64,000 nucleotides of DNA from an uncultured Lachnospiraceae bacterium (GCA_910579465.1 CAJTUB010000008.1:62001-126000), one strand, 5' to 3'. Shown: positions 32,379 to 42,220, counted from the first letter of the stretch. The notes: generated by a model not told the origin, from the letters alone. Made by a program: numbers and translations.

Positions 32379-34412
32379 GTGAAAAAAACGGATATGTTTT
32401 TGGGAATTTATATCCTTGCGGCAATTATATTTCTGATTATTCCATTGCCGACAGGACTTCTGGATGTATTAATGGCACTCAATATTTCCATCGCGCTGAT
32501 TGTTTTGTTTAATGCGATGTTTTCCCAGGAAGTGCTGAATATGTCTACCTTCCCGATGCTGCTGCTGTTTACGACAGTGTTTCGTATCAGCCTGAACGTT
32601 TCTTCCACGAGAAATATCCTGACCAGGGGTTATGCCGGTGAAGTAGTAGAGGCGTTCGGTGATTTCGTCGGCGGCGGTGATATGGTCGTCGGCATTATCG
32701 TGTTTTTTATTCTTGTATTAGTACAGTTCATGGTAATCAACAAAGGTTCGGAGCGTGTATCCGAGGTACAGGCACGTTTTACCCTGGATGCAATGCCAGG
32801 AAAGCAGATGGCAATTGATGCCGACTTAAATACCGGCGCGATTACCGATGCAGAGGCAAAGGTACGCCGTGAGAAGATTCAGGCGGAGTCCGCGTTCTTC
32901 GGTTCCATGGACGGTGCTACGAAGTATGTAAAGGGAGATGCCGCAGTCGGTCTTCTGATTACTGCAATTAACCTGATTGGCGGCCTTGTAATGGGAGTGA
33001 CAAGAGAAGGGCTGGAGATGAATGCGGCTCTCGAAAAGTACGCAATTATTACCATTGGTGACGGTCTGGTAAGCCAGATTCCGTCCCTTCTGATTTCCCT
33101 GTCGACCGGTATTATGGTAACGAAGGTATCCAAGGAAGCAGATGTCGGCGATTTGCTGCTCAAGGAGCTGTTTTCCACGCCGAAGGTACTCTATATGGTA
33201 GGCGCCGGGCTGTCCGTACTCGGAATTTTCACGACGCTGCCGACGTTAGTCTTTCTTTCCTACGGTGTCGTGTTTATTCTGGTAGGCCGCAACATTCAGG
33301 CGAAGATTGAGATTGCTAAGACTGAAGCAGAGGCAAAGGCGGAGGAGGAAGAGGATCTGCCAATCCGGCGTCCGGAGAATGTCCGGGAGATTATCCTGCC
33401 GGACCAGGTGGAGCTGGAGTTCGGTTATGGTATCATACCGCTTGCCGATGTGAACCAGGGTGGCGACCTGTTAGACCGTGTCGTATTAATCCGGCGGCAG
33501 ATTGCCTTAGAGTTCGGCTGCGTTGTGCCGACCATCCGTCTGCGTGACAATATACAGCTGAACCCGAACCAGTATGTCATTAAAATCAAGGGCATTGCGG
33601 TAAGTGACGGGGAAATCCTGTTCGACCACTACATGGCGATGAATCCGGGCTATGTGGAGGAGGAAATCACCGGTATTCCGACGTTTGAGCCGTCGTATCA
33701 CCTCCCGGCAATCTGGATTACGGAAAGCCAGAGGGAGCGTGCCGAGTCCTACGGCTATACGGTCGTTGACCCGCCGTCAATTATTGCGACGCATCTGACC
33801 GAGGTCATCAAGGCGCATCTGGACGAACTGCTGACCAGACAGGCGGTACAGGAGCTCATCAACAACATCCAGGAGGCAAACCAGGTACTTGTGACCGAGC
33901 TGATACCGAAGCTGCTTGGCATCGGCGAGGTGCAGAAGGTATTGCAGAACCTGCTGCGTGAGGGCATTGCAATCCGTGATATGGTAACGATATTGGAGAC
34001 ACTTGCAGACTATGCGCCTTCGACAAGAGACACCGACGTGCTGACCGAGTATGTCAGACAGGCGCTCAAGCGTGCAATTTCGAACAAGTATTTCCCGGGC
34101 GGCGAAACAACAAGTGTAGTAACACTGGACCCGAGAGCGGAGCAGGAGATTATGAATTCGGTAAAGCAGACGGAGCAGGGAGCTTACATAACACTGGAGC
34201 CGGAGAGGACACAGCGGCTGATGAAGTCGGTCAAGGAGGAGGCAGAGAAGTTAGAGAACCTTGGCAAGAATCCGATTATTGTAACCTCACCGATTGTGCG
34301 TATGTATTTTAAGCGTCTGACGAAGGATTATTATCCGGATTTGATTGTCATTTCCTATAATGAGATTGAATCCAATGTTGAATTACAATCAGTTGGGATG
34401 GTGACCGAATAA
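32379..34412 (+). CDS. flhA: Flagellar export gate protein FlhA
   Basis: A protein of 677 residues: N-terminal seven to eight transmembrane helices with the FHIPEP-region RFTLDAMPGKQMAIDADLNT and KVRREKIQAESAFFGSMDGA, then a large cytoplasmic domain (about 320-677) that docks export chaperones. The start is GTG 32379 behind GAGAGGAGG. It forms the nonameric gate with FlhB upstream. Confidence 0.97.
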   Translation: MKKTDMFLGIYILAAIIFLIIPLPTGLLDVLMALNISIALIVLFNAMFSQEVLNMSTFPMLLLFTTVFRISLNVSSTRNILTRGYAGEVVEAFGDFVGGGDMVVGIIVFFILVLVQFMVINKGSERVSEVQARFTLDAMPGKQMAIDADLNTGAITDAEAKVRREKIQAESAFFGSMDGATKYVKGDAAVGLLITAINLIGGLVMGVTREGLEMNAALEKYAIITIGDGLVSQIPSLLISLSTGIMVTKVSKEADVGDLLLKELFSTPKVLYMVGAGLSVLGIFTTLPTLVFLSYGVVFILVGRNIQAKIEIAKTEAEAKAEEEEDLPIRRPENVREIILPDQVELEFGYGIIPLADVNQGGDLLDRVVLIRRQIALEFGCVVPTIRLRDNIQLNPNQYVIKIKGIAVSDGEILFDHYMAMNPGYVEEEITGIPTFEPSYHLPAIWITESQRERAESYGYTVVDPPSIIATHLTEVIKAHLDELLTRQAVQELINNIQEANQVLVTELIPKLLGIGEVQKVLQNLLREGIAIRDMVTILETLADYAPSTRDTDVLTEYVRQALKRAISNKYFPGGETTSVVTLDPRAEQEIMNSVKQTEQGAYITLEPERTQRLMKSVKEEAEKLENLGKNPIIVTSPIVRMYFKRLTKDYYPDLIVISYNEIESNVELQSVGMVTE

Positions 34413-34413
34413 T

Positions 34414-35643
34414 ATGAATATTAAAACCTTTAAAGGAAAAACAGAAGAAGAGGCAATGGCGTGCGCAAAGAAGGAGCTGGGAGAGAACGCCGTAAAAATG
34501 GCGTCCAGAAAGATAGAGCCGAAAGGGTTTCTGAAGAAAATGTTTGCGGCTTCTTCGTGGGAAGTGACTGCAGCGGTGGATGAGCCGGATGTATATGAGC
34601 GGACGGCTCCGCGGAAACCCGCAGCCGAGAGACCTGAGGTGCGTCCTGTGCTGTCCAGACAGGAGGAACCGCATGTGCAGGAGCCGTTGTTTGATGAGAA
34701 GGGAACGGCTGGCGGAGGCAGCGCAATCGAGCAGAAGTTAGATAATTTGAAGAAGCTGTTCGAGGAGCAGATTAAGGAGCTCGGGCAGGCAAAGGCGTCC
34801 GAGGAGGCGAAGGAGAAGGCAGAGGCTCCGGAAAACGAGCTTCCGGATAAGAATATTGCCTTTCTTCGCCTGATTTTCCATCAGCTCATTGAAAATGAGG
34901 TAGATGAGCAGTATGTAAACCAGATTATTACCGAAATCGAGGCTTCTTTGAAGAAGGAGACCGATGTCAGTAAGATACTGGCGAACTTTTACCAGAAGAT
35001 TGTGTTAAAGCTCGGGCAGACAAAGACATTGGAGGTAGTCAGCGGGAAGACGCGTTATATATTCTTTATCGGGCCGACCGGCGTCGGCAAGACGACAACC
35101 ATTGCAAAGCTTGCCTACAGCCTGTTAGAGCAGAAGAAGGCGAAGGTGGCTCTGCTTGCCGCAGATACCTACCGTATTGCGGCAGTCGACCAGTTGCGCA
35201 CTTATGCGGAGATTATGAATATTCCGCTGTATGTCATATACAGCGAGACAGAGCTTGCCGAGCAGAAGGAGGAGCTGCAGAAGTACGATATAATTCTTGT
35301 GGATACTGCCGGACGTTCCCACCGCAGCAGGGAGCAGAGGGACGATATCGAGCGGCTGATCCGCTCCGTGCCTGCAGAGGCAAGGGAAGTATATCTTGTG
35401 TTAAGCGCGACAACAAAGTACCGCGACCTCGTAAAGATTGCGGAGGCTTATTCGGAAATTGCGGAATACAGGCTGATTTTTACAAAGCTGGATGAAACGG
35501 ATACCATCGGAAACATTTTTAACATTAAGATGCTGACCGGAGCTCCGCTTTCTTATGCTACCAACGGGCAGAACGTGCCGGATGATATCAGTAAAATAGA
35601 CTCGCAGAACGTAGCAAGACAGCTCTTGGGAGGTGGAAAATGA
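34414..35643 (+). CDS. flhF: Flagellar biosynthesis GTPase FlhF
   Basis: An SRP-type GTPase of 409 residues. It has an N-terminal basic B domain (MNIKTFKGKTEEEAMACAKK), an N domain, and a G domain with P-loop GPTGVGKT (220-227), DTYRIAAVDQLRTYAEIM, DTAGRSHRS and TKLDETDTIG. FlhF sets place and number of flagella. It starts one base after flhA and overlaps flhG by 4 bases (ATGA), so FlhF and FlhG are made together. Confidence 0.96.
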   Translation: MNIKTFKGKTEEEAMACAKKELGENAVKMASRKIEPKGFLKKMFAASSWEVTAAVDEPDVYERTAPRKPAAERPEVRPVLSRQEEPHVQEPLFDEKGTAGGGSAIEQKLDNLKKLFEEQIKELGQAKASEEAKEKAEAPENELPDKNIAFLRLIFHQLIENEVDEQYVNQIITEIEASLKKETDVSKILANFYQKIVLKLGQTKTLEVVSGKTRYIFFIGPTGVGKTTTIAKLAYSLLEQKKAKVALLAADTYRIAAVDQLRTYAEIMNIPLYVIYSETELAEQKEELQKYDIILVDTAGRSHRSREQRDDIERLIRSVPAEAREVYLVLSATTKYRDLVKIAEAYSEIAEYRLIFTKLDETDTIGNIFNIKMLTGAPLSYATNGQNVPDDISKIDSQNVARQLLGGGK

Positions 35644-36545
35644 TGGATCAGGCAGAGCAGCTCAGGAGGCTGATCAGACAACAGGAGCACCAGGTGCAGC
35701 AGCTCGCCCGTGTGATTACGGTAACGAGCGGAAAAGGCGGCGTCGGGAAGTCAAGTATTGCGGTAAACCTGGCAGTCCAGATGAAGCGTCTCGGAAAACG
35801 TGTCGTTGTGCTTGACGCAGACTTCGGTCTTGCCAATGTGGAAGTCATGTTAGGAATAAGACCGCAGTTTAATCTGGCGGACCTGATGTTCTGCGGGAAG
35901 ACGTTAGCGGAGATTGTTACCGAGGGGCCGGAAGGCATCGGCTTTATTTCAGGCGGTTCCGGGATTCAGGAGCTTGCGCGTATGTCAAGGGAGCAGGTAA
36001 TTTACCTGACGCAGAAGCTGGCGGAGCTGGATTCGGTGGCAGATATTATCCTGATTGATACCGGAGCAGGAATTGCGGATACCGTACTTGAGTTTGTGGC
36101 AGCAAGCTCCGAGGTACTTTTAGTGGCGACACCGGAACCGACGTCGATTACGGATGCATATGCTTTATTAAAAACGCTGAACCGGCGCGCCGATTTTTCA
36201 AGGGAAAGCACAAGCATCAAAATGATTTCGAACCGGATTAAGAATGAAGCAGAAGGCAGGAATCTTTACGATAAGATGAGCCTGATTGTAAATAAGTTTT
36301 TAAATATCCAGCCGGAGTTTATGGGGATGATACCGCAGGATGATACCGTATCCAAGGCAGTGATGCAGCAGCGGCCGGTAACGCTTGCGTACCCGCAGTC
36401 GCCTGCGGCAAAGGCGATGCAGGCAATTGCAGCGAAGCTGTGCGACGACCCGGAACCGGAGGTAAAGAGAGGAATTACCGGTCTTTTTTCTGAATTGATC
36501 CGGACGAAGATAAAAAAGGCGCGTAGCAGAAAAGAGGAGAATTAA
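35640..36545 (+). CDS. flhG: Flagellum site-determining ATPase FlhG (MinD-like, YlxH)
   Basis: A MinD/ParA-type ATPase of 301 residues with deviant Walker A GKGGVGKS (31-38), DADFGLANVEVMLGI and IDTGAGIADTV. The N-terminal DQAEQLRRLIRQQ is the FlhF-activating helix of Gram-positive FlhG. It limits flagellar number and helps C-ring assembly. The stop shares bases with the ycgR start. Confidence 0.95.
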   Translation: MMDQAEQLRRLIRQQEHQVQQLARVITVTSGKGGVGKSSIAVNLAVQMKRLGKRVVVLDADFGLANVEVMLGIRPQFNLADLMFCGKTLAEIVTEGPEGIGFISGGSGIQELARMSREQVIYLTQKLAELDSVADIILIDTGAGIADTVLEFVAASSEVLLVATPEPTSITDAYALLKTLNRRADFSRESTSIKMISNRIKNEAEGRNLYDKMSLIVNKFLNIQPEFMGMIPQDDTVSKAVMQQRPVTLAYPQSPAAKAMQAIAAKLCDDPEPEVKRGITGLFSELIRTKIKKARSRKEEN

Positions 36546-37312
36546 TGGGAAAGAGTCACCTGATTGAAACGGGGAACAGACTGGAACTGCAGAAAATCAG
36601 GCGTATCGGGGCCTCTGAGGAAACAGTCTATGTCAGCCGTTTCCTGTACCAGCAGTCGGAAGACGAAGCAGTTATCGAGATGCCGGTGAAGGAAGGACGC
36701 CTGATGGTCATGGAGCCGGGAGAGGCGTTCCAGGTCTGCTTTTATACCAATAAGGGCCTGTACCGGTGTCAGGTGCAGGTCGTGTCAAGACATTATGAGG
36801 ATAAGCTGCCGATGGTGGTCATTAAGTTCCAGTCGGAGTTTGAAAGGCTGCAGAGACGGCAGCATTACCGTATGGAGTGTCTTCTGGATATGGAATTTTA
36901 TGTGCCGGAGAAGGCGGCGTTAGAGCAGCTGCTCAGGGAAAAGAATAATGTGCAGGAGCCTCCGGTACAGACAGAAGAGGAAGAGCCGGCAGAAAGCGCA
37001 CCAATACAGTTTTTTGCGGGTGTGACGCTGGACCTTAGCGGCGGCGGAGTGCGGTTTAATTCGGAGCATCAGACGGAGGAAGGAAGTACCATTGTAATGA
37101 ACATTGCGTTTCCGGCGCAGACAGCGCCGCAGGTGCAGCTTTTATTTGCAAAGGTGCTGACTGTAGTTCCGGTGCCGAATCATACCGGTGTGTATGAACA
37201 CAGGGTGCAGTTTGTGTCCATTACGAATGCAGAACGGGAAAGTATTATCCGTTATATTTTTCTCGAGGAACGGAAACGGAGACAGAGGCTGGCGGAGGAA
37301 AAAGGAGAGTGA
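36545..37312 (+). CDS. ycgR: c-di-GMP-binding flagellar brake protein (YcgR-type, PilZ domain)
   Basis: A protein of 255 residues with an N-terminal YcgR-like domain (about 10-100) and a C-terminal PilZ domain. The c-di-GMP motifs are complete: RQHYR (R105-x3-R109) and DLSGGG (Asp163, Ser165, Gly168). Such proteins slow or bias the motor when c-di-GMP is bound (YcgR in E. coli, MotI/DgrA in B. subtilis). An acidic insert of about 25 residues (LLREKNNVQEPPVQTEEEEP) splits the PilZ fold. It is embedded between flhG and cheB, with one base to cheB. Confidence 0.9.
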   Translation: MGKSHLIETGNRLELQKIRRIGASEETVYVSRFLYQQSEDEAVIEMPVKEGRLMVMEPGEAFQVCFYTNKGLYRCQVQVVSRHYEDKLPMVVIKFQSEFERLQRRQHYRMECLLDMEFYVPEKAALEQLLREKNNVQEPPVQTEEEEPAESAPIQFFAGVTLDLSGGGVRFNSEHQTEEGSTIVMNIAFPAQTAPQVQLLFAKVLTVVPVPNHTGVYEHRVQFVSITNAERESIIRYIFLEERKRRQRLAEEKGE

Positions 37313-37313
37313 C

Positions 37314-38468
37314 ATGAAACAGAAAAAAATTTTAATTATTGATGACTCTGCACTTATGAGAAGAGTTTTGTCTGATATAATTAATTCAGATGATAGATTC
37401 ATCGTTTGCGATATGGCGGGCAACGGACTCGAAGCCTATGACAAAATCAGCCGGAATCCGGGGCAGTATGATATCGTGCTTTTAGATATCAATATGCCGA
37501 AAATGAACGGAATTGAGTTTATGGAGGAGATTAACCGTCTGAAGTTAAAGCTTACGGTAGTAGTCGTCAGTACGATTGCAGTGGAAGGTGCGACAGAGAC
37601 CATCCGTCTTTTGGAGCTCGGAGCGTTTGACTTTGTAACGAAGCCGAACAGCTTTGTCGAGGCAAAGACAAATGTCTTCCATGATAAAGTGCTGAACTGC
37701 CTGGTCTGTGCCGCAGGTCTGGACGGGGGCGGAGGAAGGCAGGGTGGCGCCGCAGGTCCTGACAGGGACGAAGGAAGGAAGAGCAGTACCGCCGTGCCGC
37801 CGAAGCTTGAGCGAGTGGAAACAAAGCCTGTAGTTTCCGCGAGAGCTCCGGTAGTCAGAAGACCGCACAAGGCGGTGCGGAAAGATGCTTCCAAGCTGAT
37901 TGTGCTTGCCTGCTCTACCGGCGGGCCGAAGGCACTGCAGCAGGTTGTTCCGAAGCTTCCGAAGAATCTGGATGCCCCGATGGTAATTGTGCAGCATATG
38001 CCGTCCGGATTTACCGAAACGCTGGCACTGCGTCTGAATGACTTAAGCGAGATTACCGTGAAGGAGGCTGCCGACGGAGAGTGCCTGAAAAAAGGGACGG
38101 TCTATATTGCAAAAGGAGGTTCGCAGTTAAGGATTAAGAAGGGGACAGCATCCTCGTATGTGCTTTGTGTGACAAACGAGCCTGCCAGAAACGGATTAAA
38201 GCCCTGCGCGGATATCACATACGAGTCTTTGTTAGATTCGGATTATGAGGATATTACCTGCGTTGTATTAACTGGTATGGGCGGTGACGGAACTGCGGGA
38301 ATCAAGCAACTTAATGACAAGCATAATATTTATGTAATCGGACAGGAGGCTTCCACATGTACGGTGTACGGAATGCCGCGGGTACTGCATGAAGAAGGCC
38401 TTGCGGATGTGATGCTGCCGTTGGAGGAAGTAGCCGGTGAGATTATCAAAAACGTAGGAGTGCGATAA
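37314..38468 (+). CDS. cheB: Chemotaxis methylesterase/deamidase CheB
   Basis: A protein of 384 residues: receiver domain with Asp58 (VLLDINMPKMNG), a Gly/Arg/Asp-rich linker (about 140-200), and the esterase with Ser in ACSTGGPK, His in IVQHMPSGF and Asp in TGMGGDGTAG. It removes methyl groups from chemoreceptors after phosphorylation by CheA. The frame is open far upstream inside ycgR; ATG 37314 follows AAAGGAGAG. Confidence 0.96.
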   Translation: MKQKKILIIDDSALMRRVLSDIINSDDRFIVCDMAGNGLEAYDKISRNPGQYDIVLLDINMPKMNGIEFMEEINRLKLKLTVVVVSTIAVEGATETIRLLELGAFDFVTKPNSFVEAKTNVFHDKVLNCLVCAAGLDGGGGRQGGAAGPDRDEGRKSSTAVPPKLERVETKPVVSARAPVVRRPHKAVRKDASKLIVLACSTGGPKALQQVVPKLPKNLDAPMVIVQHMPSGFTETLALRLNDLSEITVKEAADGECLKKGTVYIAKGGSQLRIKKGTASSYVLCVTNEPARNGLKPCADITYESLLDSDYEDITCVVLTGMGGDGTAGIKQLNDKHNIYVIGQEASTCTVYGMPRVLHEEGLADVMLPLEEVAGEIIKNVGVR

Positions 38469-38470
38469 TT

Positions 38471-40555
38471 ATGGATGTTAGCCAGTATCTGGAAATATTT
38501 ATTGACGAGACAAAAGAGCATTTGCAGAGCTTAAACGAGCAGATTCTCGTTTTGGAGCGGGAACCGGAAAATGTAGATACCATTAATGAGATTTTCCGTG
38601 CGGCACATTCCCTGAAGGGCATGGCTGGAACCATGGGCTATAAGAGGATGCAGCGTCTTACGCATAACATGGAAAATGTGTTTTCCGAAATCCGTAACGG
38701 AAAGATGAAAGCGTCGGCAAAGCTGGTCGATGTGCTGTTCAAGGGTCTGGATGCGCTGGAGCAGTACCTTGACGTCATTATAAACTCAGGTGACGAAGGA
38801 ACAGAGGACAATGAGGACATCGTAAAGTCCTTAAATGATATCTTGAACGAGGGAGTCGGCAGTACAGGAGAGCCTGCAGCACCGAAGGCACCGGCTGCGC
38901 CTGTAGCAGCTGCCGCTGCCGTACAGGTTTCCGAAAACGGCGTGAAGGAAATCAAGCTGGCGGACCATGAAAAGAGCGCAGTGGCAAAGGCGTTTTCCGA
39001 GAAGCTGAACGCCTATACCCTGACCGTGTATATCCAGGAGAGCTGTATATTGAAAGCAGCGCGTGCCTTTCTGGTATTTAAGGCATTAGAGGAGTTAGGA
39101 ACGGTAATCCGCTCCGAGCCGCAGGTACAGGAGATTGAAGACGAGCATTTTGACTTTGATTTTACGGTAGTGCTGATTACGGAGTCCGATGCCGAAGCCG
39201 TAAAGAAGAGGGTAGAGAATGTATTCGAAATCAAGAACGTCTGTGTAGAAGCAATTTCCCCGGAGACAGTAGAGCAGACAGCAGCCGAGGAGAGCAGCGC
39301 AGCGCCTGCGGCGGCACAGAACGCTGCAGCACAGAAGGCAGGTACGGCGCCTGCGGCAGCAGAGACGGCACAGCCGAAGACGACGAGCAAGCCGGTCGTA
39401 AACCGTTCTGTCCGTGTGGATATCGATAAGTTAGACGACCTGATGAATCTTGTCAGCGAGCTGATTATTGCAAAGAACGGGCTGGTGTCCATCAATACTG
39501 CTGATATCGAGGGACTCCGGGAGAGCGGCTTCAACGAGCAGATTGAATATCTGGAGCGGATTACGACGAACCTCCACCAGTCGGTGATGAAGACCCGGAT
39601 GGTGCCGATTGAAAATGTAGTGAGCCGTTTCCCGCGTATGATTCGTGATATCAGTAAGAAGTTAGACAAGAAAATGGAGCTGTATATGTCCGGTGAGGAG
39701 ACGGAGCTTGACCGTACCGTAATCGACGAAATCGGCGACCCGTTAATGCATATGTTAAGAAATGCGGCTGACCACGGACTTGAGTCCAATCAGGAGCGTA
39801 TCCAGGCAGGAAAGCCGGAGGTCGGTTCGATTTTCCTGAAGGCATATCAGGACGGAAATAACGTAGTCATTGAGGTACGGGATGACGGTAAGGGCATCGA
39901 TGTCGAGAAGGTAAAGAAGAAGGCGGTCGAGAAGGGCACGATTACAGCGGAGCAGGCTGCCGTGATGACCGAGAAGGAAGCCATTGATTTGCTGTTCCGT
40001 CCGAGCTTTTCCACCGCGGAGAAGATTTCCGACTTATCCGGCCGGGGCGTTGGTCTTGACGTAGTAAAGTCCAAGATTGAAGCATTGGGCGGCGATGTGG
40101 AGGCAAAGACCGTACTTGGTGCAGGAACTACCTTTATTGTGCGGCTGCCGCTGACGCTTGCGATTATCCAGGCGCTCATGGTTGAACTCGGAAATGAGAA
40201 GTATGCAATTCCGTTAGGCAGTATCCAGACGATTGAGGATGTACTCCTGTCCGATATCAAGTATGTGCAGACCAAGGAGGTTATCCATCTGCGCGGGAAT
40301 GTCATCCCGTTAATCCGTCTGCGGAGCGTGCTGGATGTTCCGGAGGATGATTTCAGTCCGGAGAGCCTGACCGTAGTCATTGTAGCAAAGGGAGACAAAC
40401 TGGCAGGACTTGTAGTAGATAATTTAATCGGCCAGCAGGAAATTGTAATCAAGTCTATCGGGAAATACATAAATGATAACAAGATGATTGGCGGCGCAAC
40501 GATTCTCGGTGATGGTGAGGTCGCACTGATTCTTGATGCAAATGCAATAGTTTAG
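38471..40555 (+). CDS. cheA: Chemotaxis sensor histidine kinase CheA
   Basis: A kinase of 694 residues: P1 Hpt with His46 (RAAHSLKGMAGTMG), Ala/Pro-rich linker, a P2-like CheY/CheB docking domain (about 180-265), second Ala-rich linker, P3 dimerisation, P4 ATPase with N box MHMLRNAADHGLE and G boxes DDGKGID and GRGVGLDVV, and P5 CheW-like domain (EKYAIPLGSIQTIED). It starts two bases after cheB. It donates phosphate to CheY and CheB. Confidence 0.97.
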   Translation: MDVSQYLEIFIDETKEHLQSLNEQILVLEREPENVDTINEIFRAAHSLKGMAGTMGYKRMQRLTHNMENVFSEIRNGKMKASAKLVDVLFKGLDALEQYLDVIINSGDEGTEDNEDIVKSLNDILNEGVGSTGEPAAPKAPAAPVAAAAAVQVSENGVKEIKLADHEKSAVAKAFSEKLNAYTLTVYIQESCILKAARAFLVFKALEELGTVIRSEPQVQEIEDEHFDFDFTVVLITESDAEAVKKRVENVFEIKNVCVEAISPETVEQTAAEESSAAPAAAQNAAAQKAGTAPAAAETAQPKTTSKPVVNRSVRVDIDKLDDLMNLVSELIIAKNGLVSINTADIEGLRESGFNEQIEYLERITTNLHQSVMKTRMVPIENVVSRFPRMIRDISKKLDKKMELYMSGEETELDRTVIDEIGDPLMHMLRNAADHGLESNQERIQAGKPEVGSIFLKAYQDGNNVVIEVRDDGKGIDVEKVKKKAVEKGTITAEQAAVMTEKEAIDLLFRPSFSTAEKISDLSGRGVGLDVVKSKIEALGGDVEAKTVLGAGTTFIVRLPLTLAIIQALMVELGNEKYAIPLGSIQTIEDVLLSDIKYVQTKEVIHLRGNVIPLIRLRSVLDVPEDDFSPESLTVVIVAKGDKLAGLVVDNLIGQQEIVIKSIGKYINDNKMIGGATILGDGEVALILDANAIV

Positions 40556-40566
40556 GAGGTGCCGGT

Positions 40567-41031
40567 ATGGTGGAAAATGTTTCAAGGGAAATAAAGCAGT
40601 ACATTGTAGTGAAGCTTGGAAACGAACAGTACGGCATCGATATCCAGTATGTTGAGAATATTGTTCGTATGCAGAGGATTACCCGTGTGCCGAAGGCGCA
40701 GGATTATTTCAAGGGAGTCATCAATCTGCGCGGTGAGATTGTTCCAGTAATGAGCTTACGGCTTAAGTTTGAGCTGGAACCGGATGAGTTTACCGGAAAG
40801 ACCCGTATTCTGATTTTGAAGCTGGAGCAGCAGTCGCTCGTCGGCGTTATTGTAGATGAGGTAAAGGAGGTCGTCAACCTGGACGATGACTCCGTGGAAA
40901 AGTCAAGTTATGATGCGAATGACGAAAAGTCACAGTATCTTGCCGGAATCGGAAAGCATAACGACAATTTGATTTCCCTGCTAAATATTTCAGAAATCAT
41001 TGTCGAAAAGGAAAAAGAAAAGGAAGCTTAG
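40567..41031 (+). CDS. cheW: Chemotaxis coupling protein CheW
   Basis: An adaptor of 154 residues linking receptors to CheA. CheW hallmarks are QYGIDIQYVENIVRMQRITR, GVINLRGEIVPVMSLRLKF and VGVIVDEVKEVVNL. A strong site TTAGGAGGTGCCGGT, which includes the end of cheA, precedes ATG. A hairpin separates it from cheC. Confidence 0.96.
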   Translation: MVENVSREIKQYIVVKLGNEQYGIDIQYVENIVRMQRITRVPKAQDYFKGVINLRGEIVPVMSLRLKFELEPDEFTGKTRILILKLEQQSLVGVIVDEVKEVVNLDDDSVEKSSYDANDEKSQYLAGIGKHNDNLISLLNISEIIVEKEKEKEA

Positions 41032-41042
41032 AAGAAGTATCC

Positions 41043-41071
41043 AAGGAAGAGGCCCGGGCGGCTTCTTCCTT
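41043..41071 (+). terminator. Hairpin between cheW and cheC, possible attenuator
   Basis: AAGGAAGA (41043-41050) pairs with TCTTCCTT (41064-41071) around a GC-rich loop, followed by AGTGTGTTT. The U tract is poor, so read-through is expected; it may lower cheC-cheD-fliA expression or stabilise the upstream mRNA. Confidence 0.4.
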
Positions 41072-41096
41072 AGTGTGTTTGAACCGGGAGGACGAT

Positions 41097-41714
41097 ATGG
41101 CAGAGCTGAAATTGGATTCTATGGATGGGGTACAATATGATGTTTTGAGGGAAATCGGGAATATCGGTGCAGGAAATGCGACAACCGCGCTTGCTTCGAT
41201 GCTTCAGGTTAAGGTCGATATGAAGGTTCCGAAGGTTGCTTTACTGGATTTCCAGGCGCTTCCCGAAATCTTAGGCGGCGCCGAGAATATTATTGTAGGT
41301 ATTCTGCTGACCTTAAGCGGAAATATCGACGGTATGATGATGTTTGTCATGGAGAGGGACGCAGCGCATTCGATGGTCAATATGTTAATGGGGCAGGATG
41401 TTCCGCTGGATGCGGAGTTTTCCGAAATGGAGGCTTCCGCACTGCAGGAAATCGGGAATATTATTACCGGTGCTTACCTTTCTTCTTTGTCGGATCTGAC
41501 GCGGATGTATATCAATTCGAGCATACCGTATATTGCCATTGATATGGCAGGGGCGATTTTAAGCGTACCGGCAATTGAGTTTGGGAAAATCGGTGACAAG
41601 GCACTGTTAATACAGACTGAGTTTGGCGAGAAGGCAACGCAGGTAAACGGCTTCTTCATTTTGATACCAACACTAAAGTCTTATAATGCAATTTTAACTT
41701 CATTGGGATTATAG
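41097..41714 (+). CDS. cheC: CheY-P phosphatase CheC
   Basis: A protein of 205 residues with both phosphatase motifs: DVLREIGNIGAGNATTALAS and ASALQEIGNIITGAYLSSLS. CheC removes phosphate from CheY and is stimulated by CheD, encoded next. A frame extension to 41073 is not needed; ATG 41097 follows CGGGAGGACGAT. Confidence 0.95.
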   Translation: MAELKLDSMDGVQYDVLREIGNIGAGNATTALASMLQVKVDMKVPKVALLDFQALPEILGGAENIIVGILLTLSGNIDGMMMFVMERDAAHSMVNMLMGQDVPLDAEFSEMEASALQEIGNIITGAYLSSLSDLTRMYINSSIPYIAIDMAGAILSVPAIEFGKIGDKALLIQTEFGEKATQVNGFFILIPTLKSYNAILTSLGL

Positions 41715-41725
41715 GTGGTGGTATT

Positions 41726-42211
41726 ATGGGAAATATGGTAAAGGTAGGCATGGCGGATATGAACTGCTGTCATGCACCGGATGCAATTACAACGTTAGGG
41801 CTCGGCTCCTGTGTCGGGGTTGTTTTGTATGATTCAAATAAAAAAATTGCCGGGCTGGTACATGTCATGCTGCCTGACAGCAAAAAAATCAATAATAATG
41901 AGAATAAAGCAAAGTTTGCCGATACCGGCATCGATGAGATGATACGCCAGGTAGTAGCGGCGGGGGCCTCCCGTATGAGCCTCAAGGCAAAAATAGCAGG
42001 CGGGGCCCAGATGTTTGCATTTAACTGTGAAAATGAAATGCTGCGTGTGGGGGCGCGGAACGTAGAGGCCGTAAAGGCGAAGCTTTTTTCGCTCCGTATT
42101 CCGATTGTTGCAGAGGATACCGGAAATTCCTACGGACGTACCATAGAGTTTTATCCGGAGACCGATGAATTACTGATTAAGGCAGTCGGTAAGGCGGTTT
42201 ATAAGATTTAG
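41726..42211 (+). CDS. cheD: Chemoreceptor glutamine deamidase CheD
   Basis: A protein of 161 residues with catalytic Cys29 (LGLGSCVGVVLYD) and His46 (VHVMLPDS). It deamidates receptor glutamines and binds CheC. The C-terminal half (KIAGGAQMF to EFYPETDELL) is normal. Weak site TAGGTGGTGGT precedes ATG. Confidence 0.95.
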   Translation: MGNMVKVGMADMNCCHAPDAITTLGLGSCVGVVLYDSNKKIAGLVHVMLPDSKKINNNENKAKFADTGIDEMIRQVVAAGASRMSLKAKIAGGAQMFAFNCENEMLRVGARNVEAVKAKLFSLRIPIVAEDTGNSYGRTIEFYPETDELLIKAVGKAVYKI

Positions 42212-42220
42212 GAGGCTGTT

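Noticed and set aside
39013..40482. Long reverse-strand frames opposite cheA rich in Ser/Thr/Ile
   Set aside because: Typical complement of a GC-biased coding frame; no start signal and low-complexity translation.
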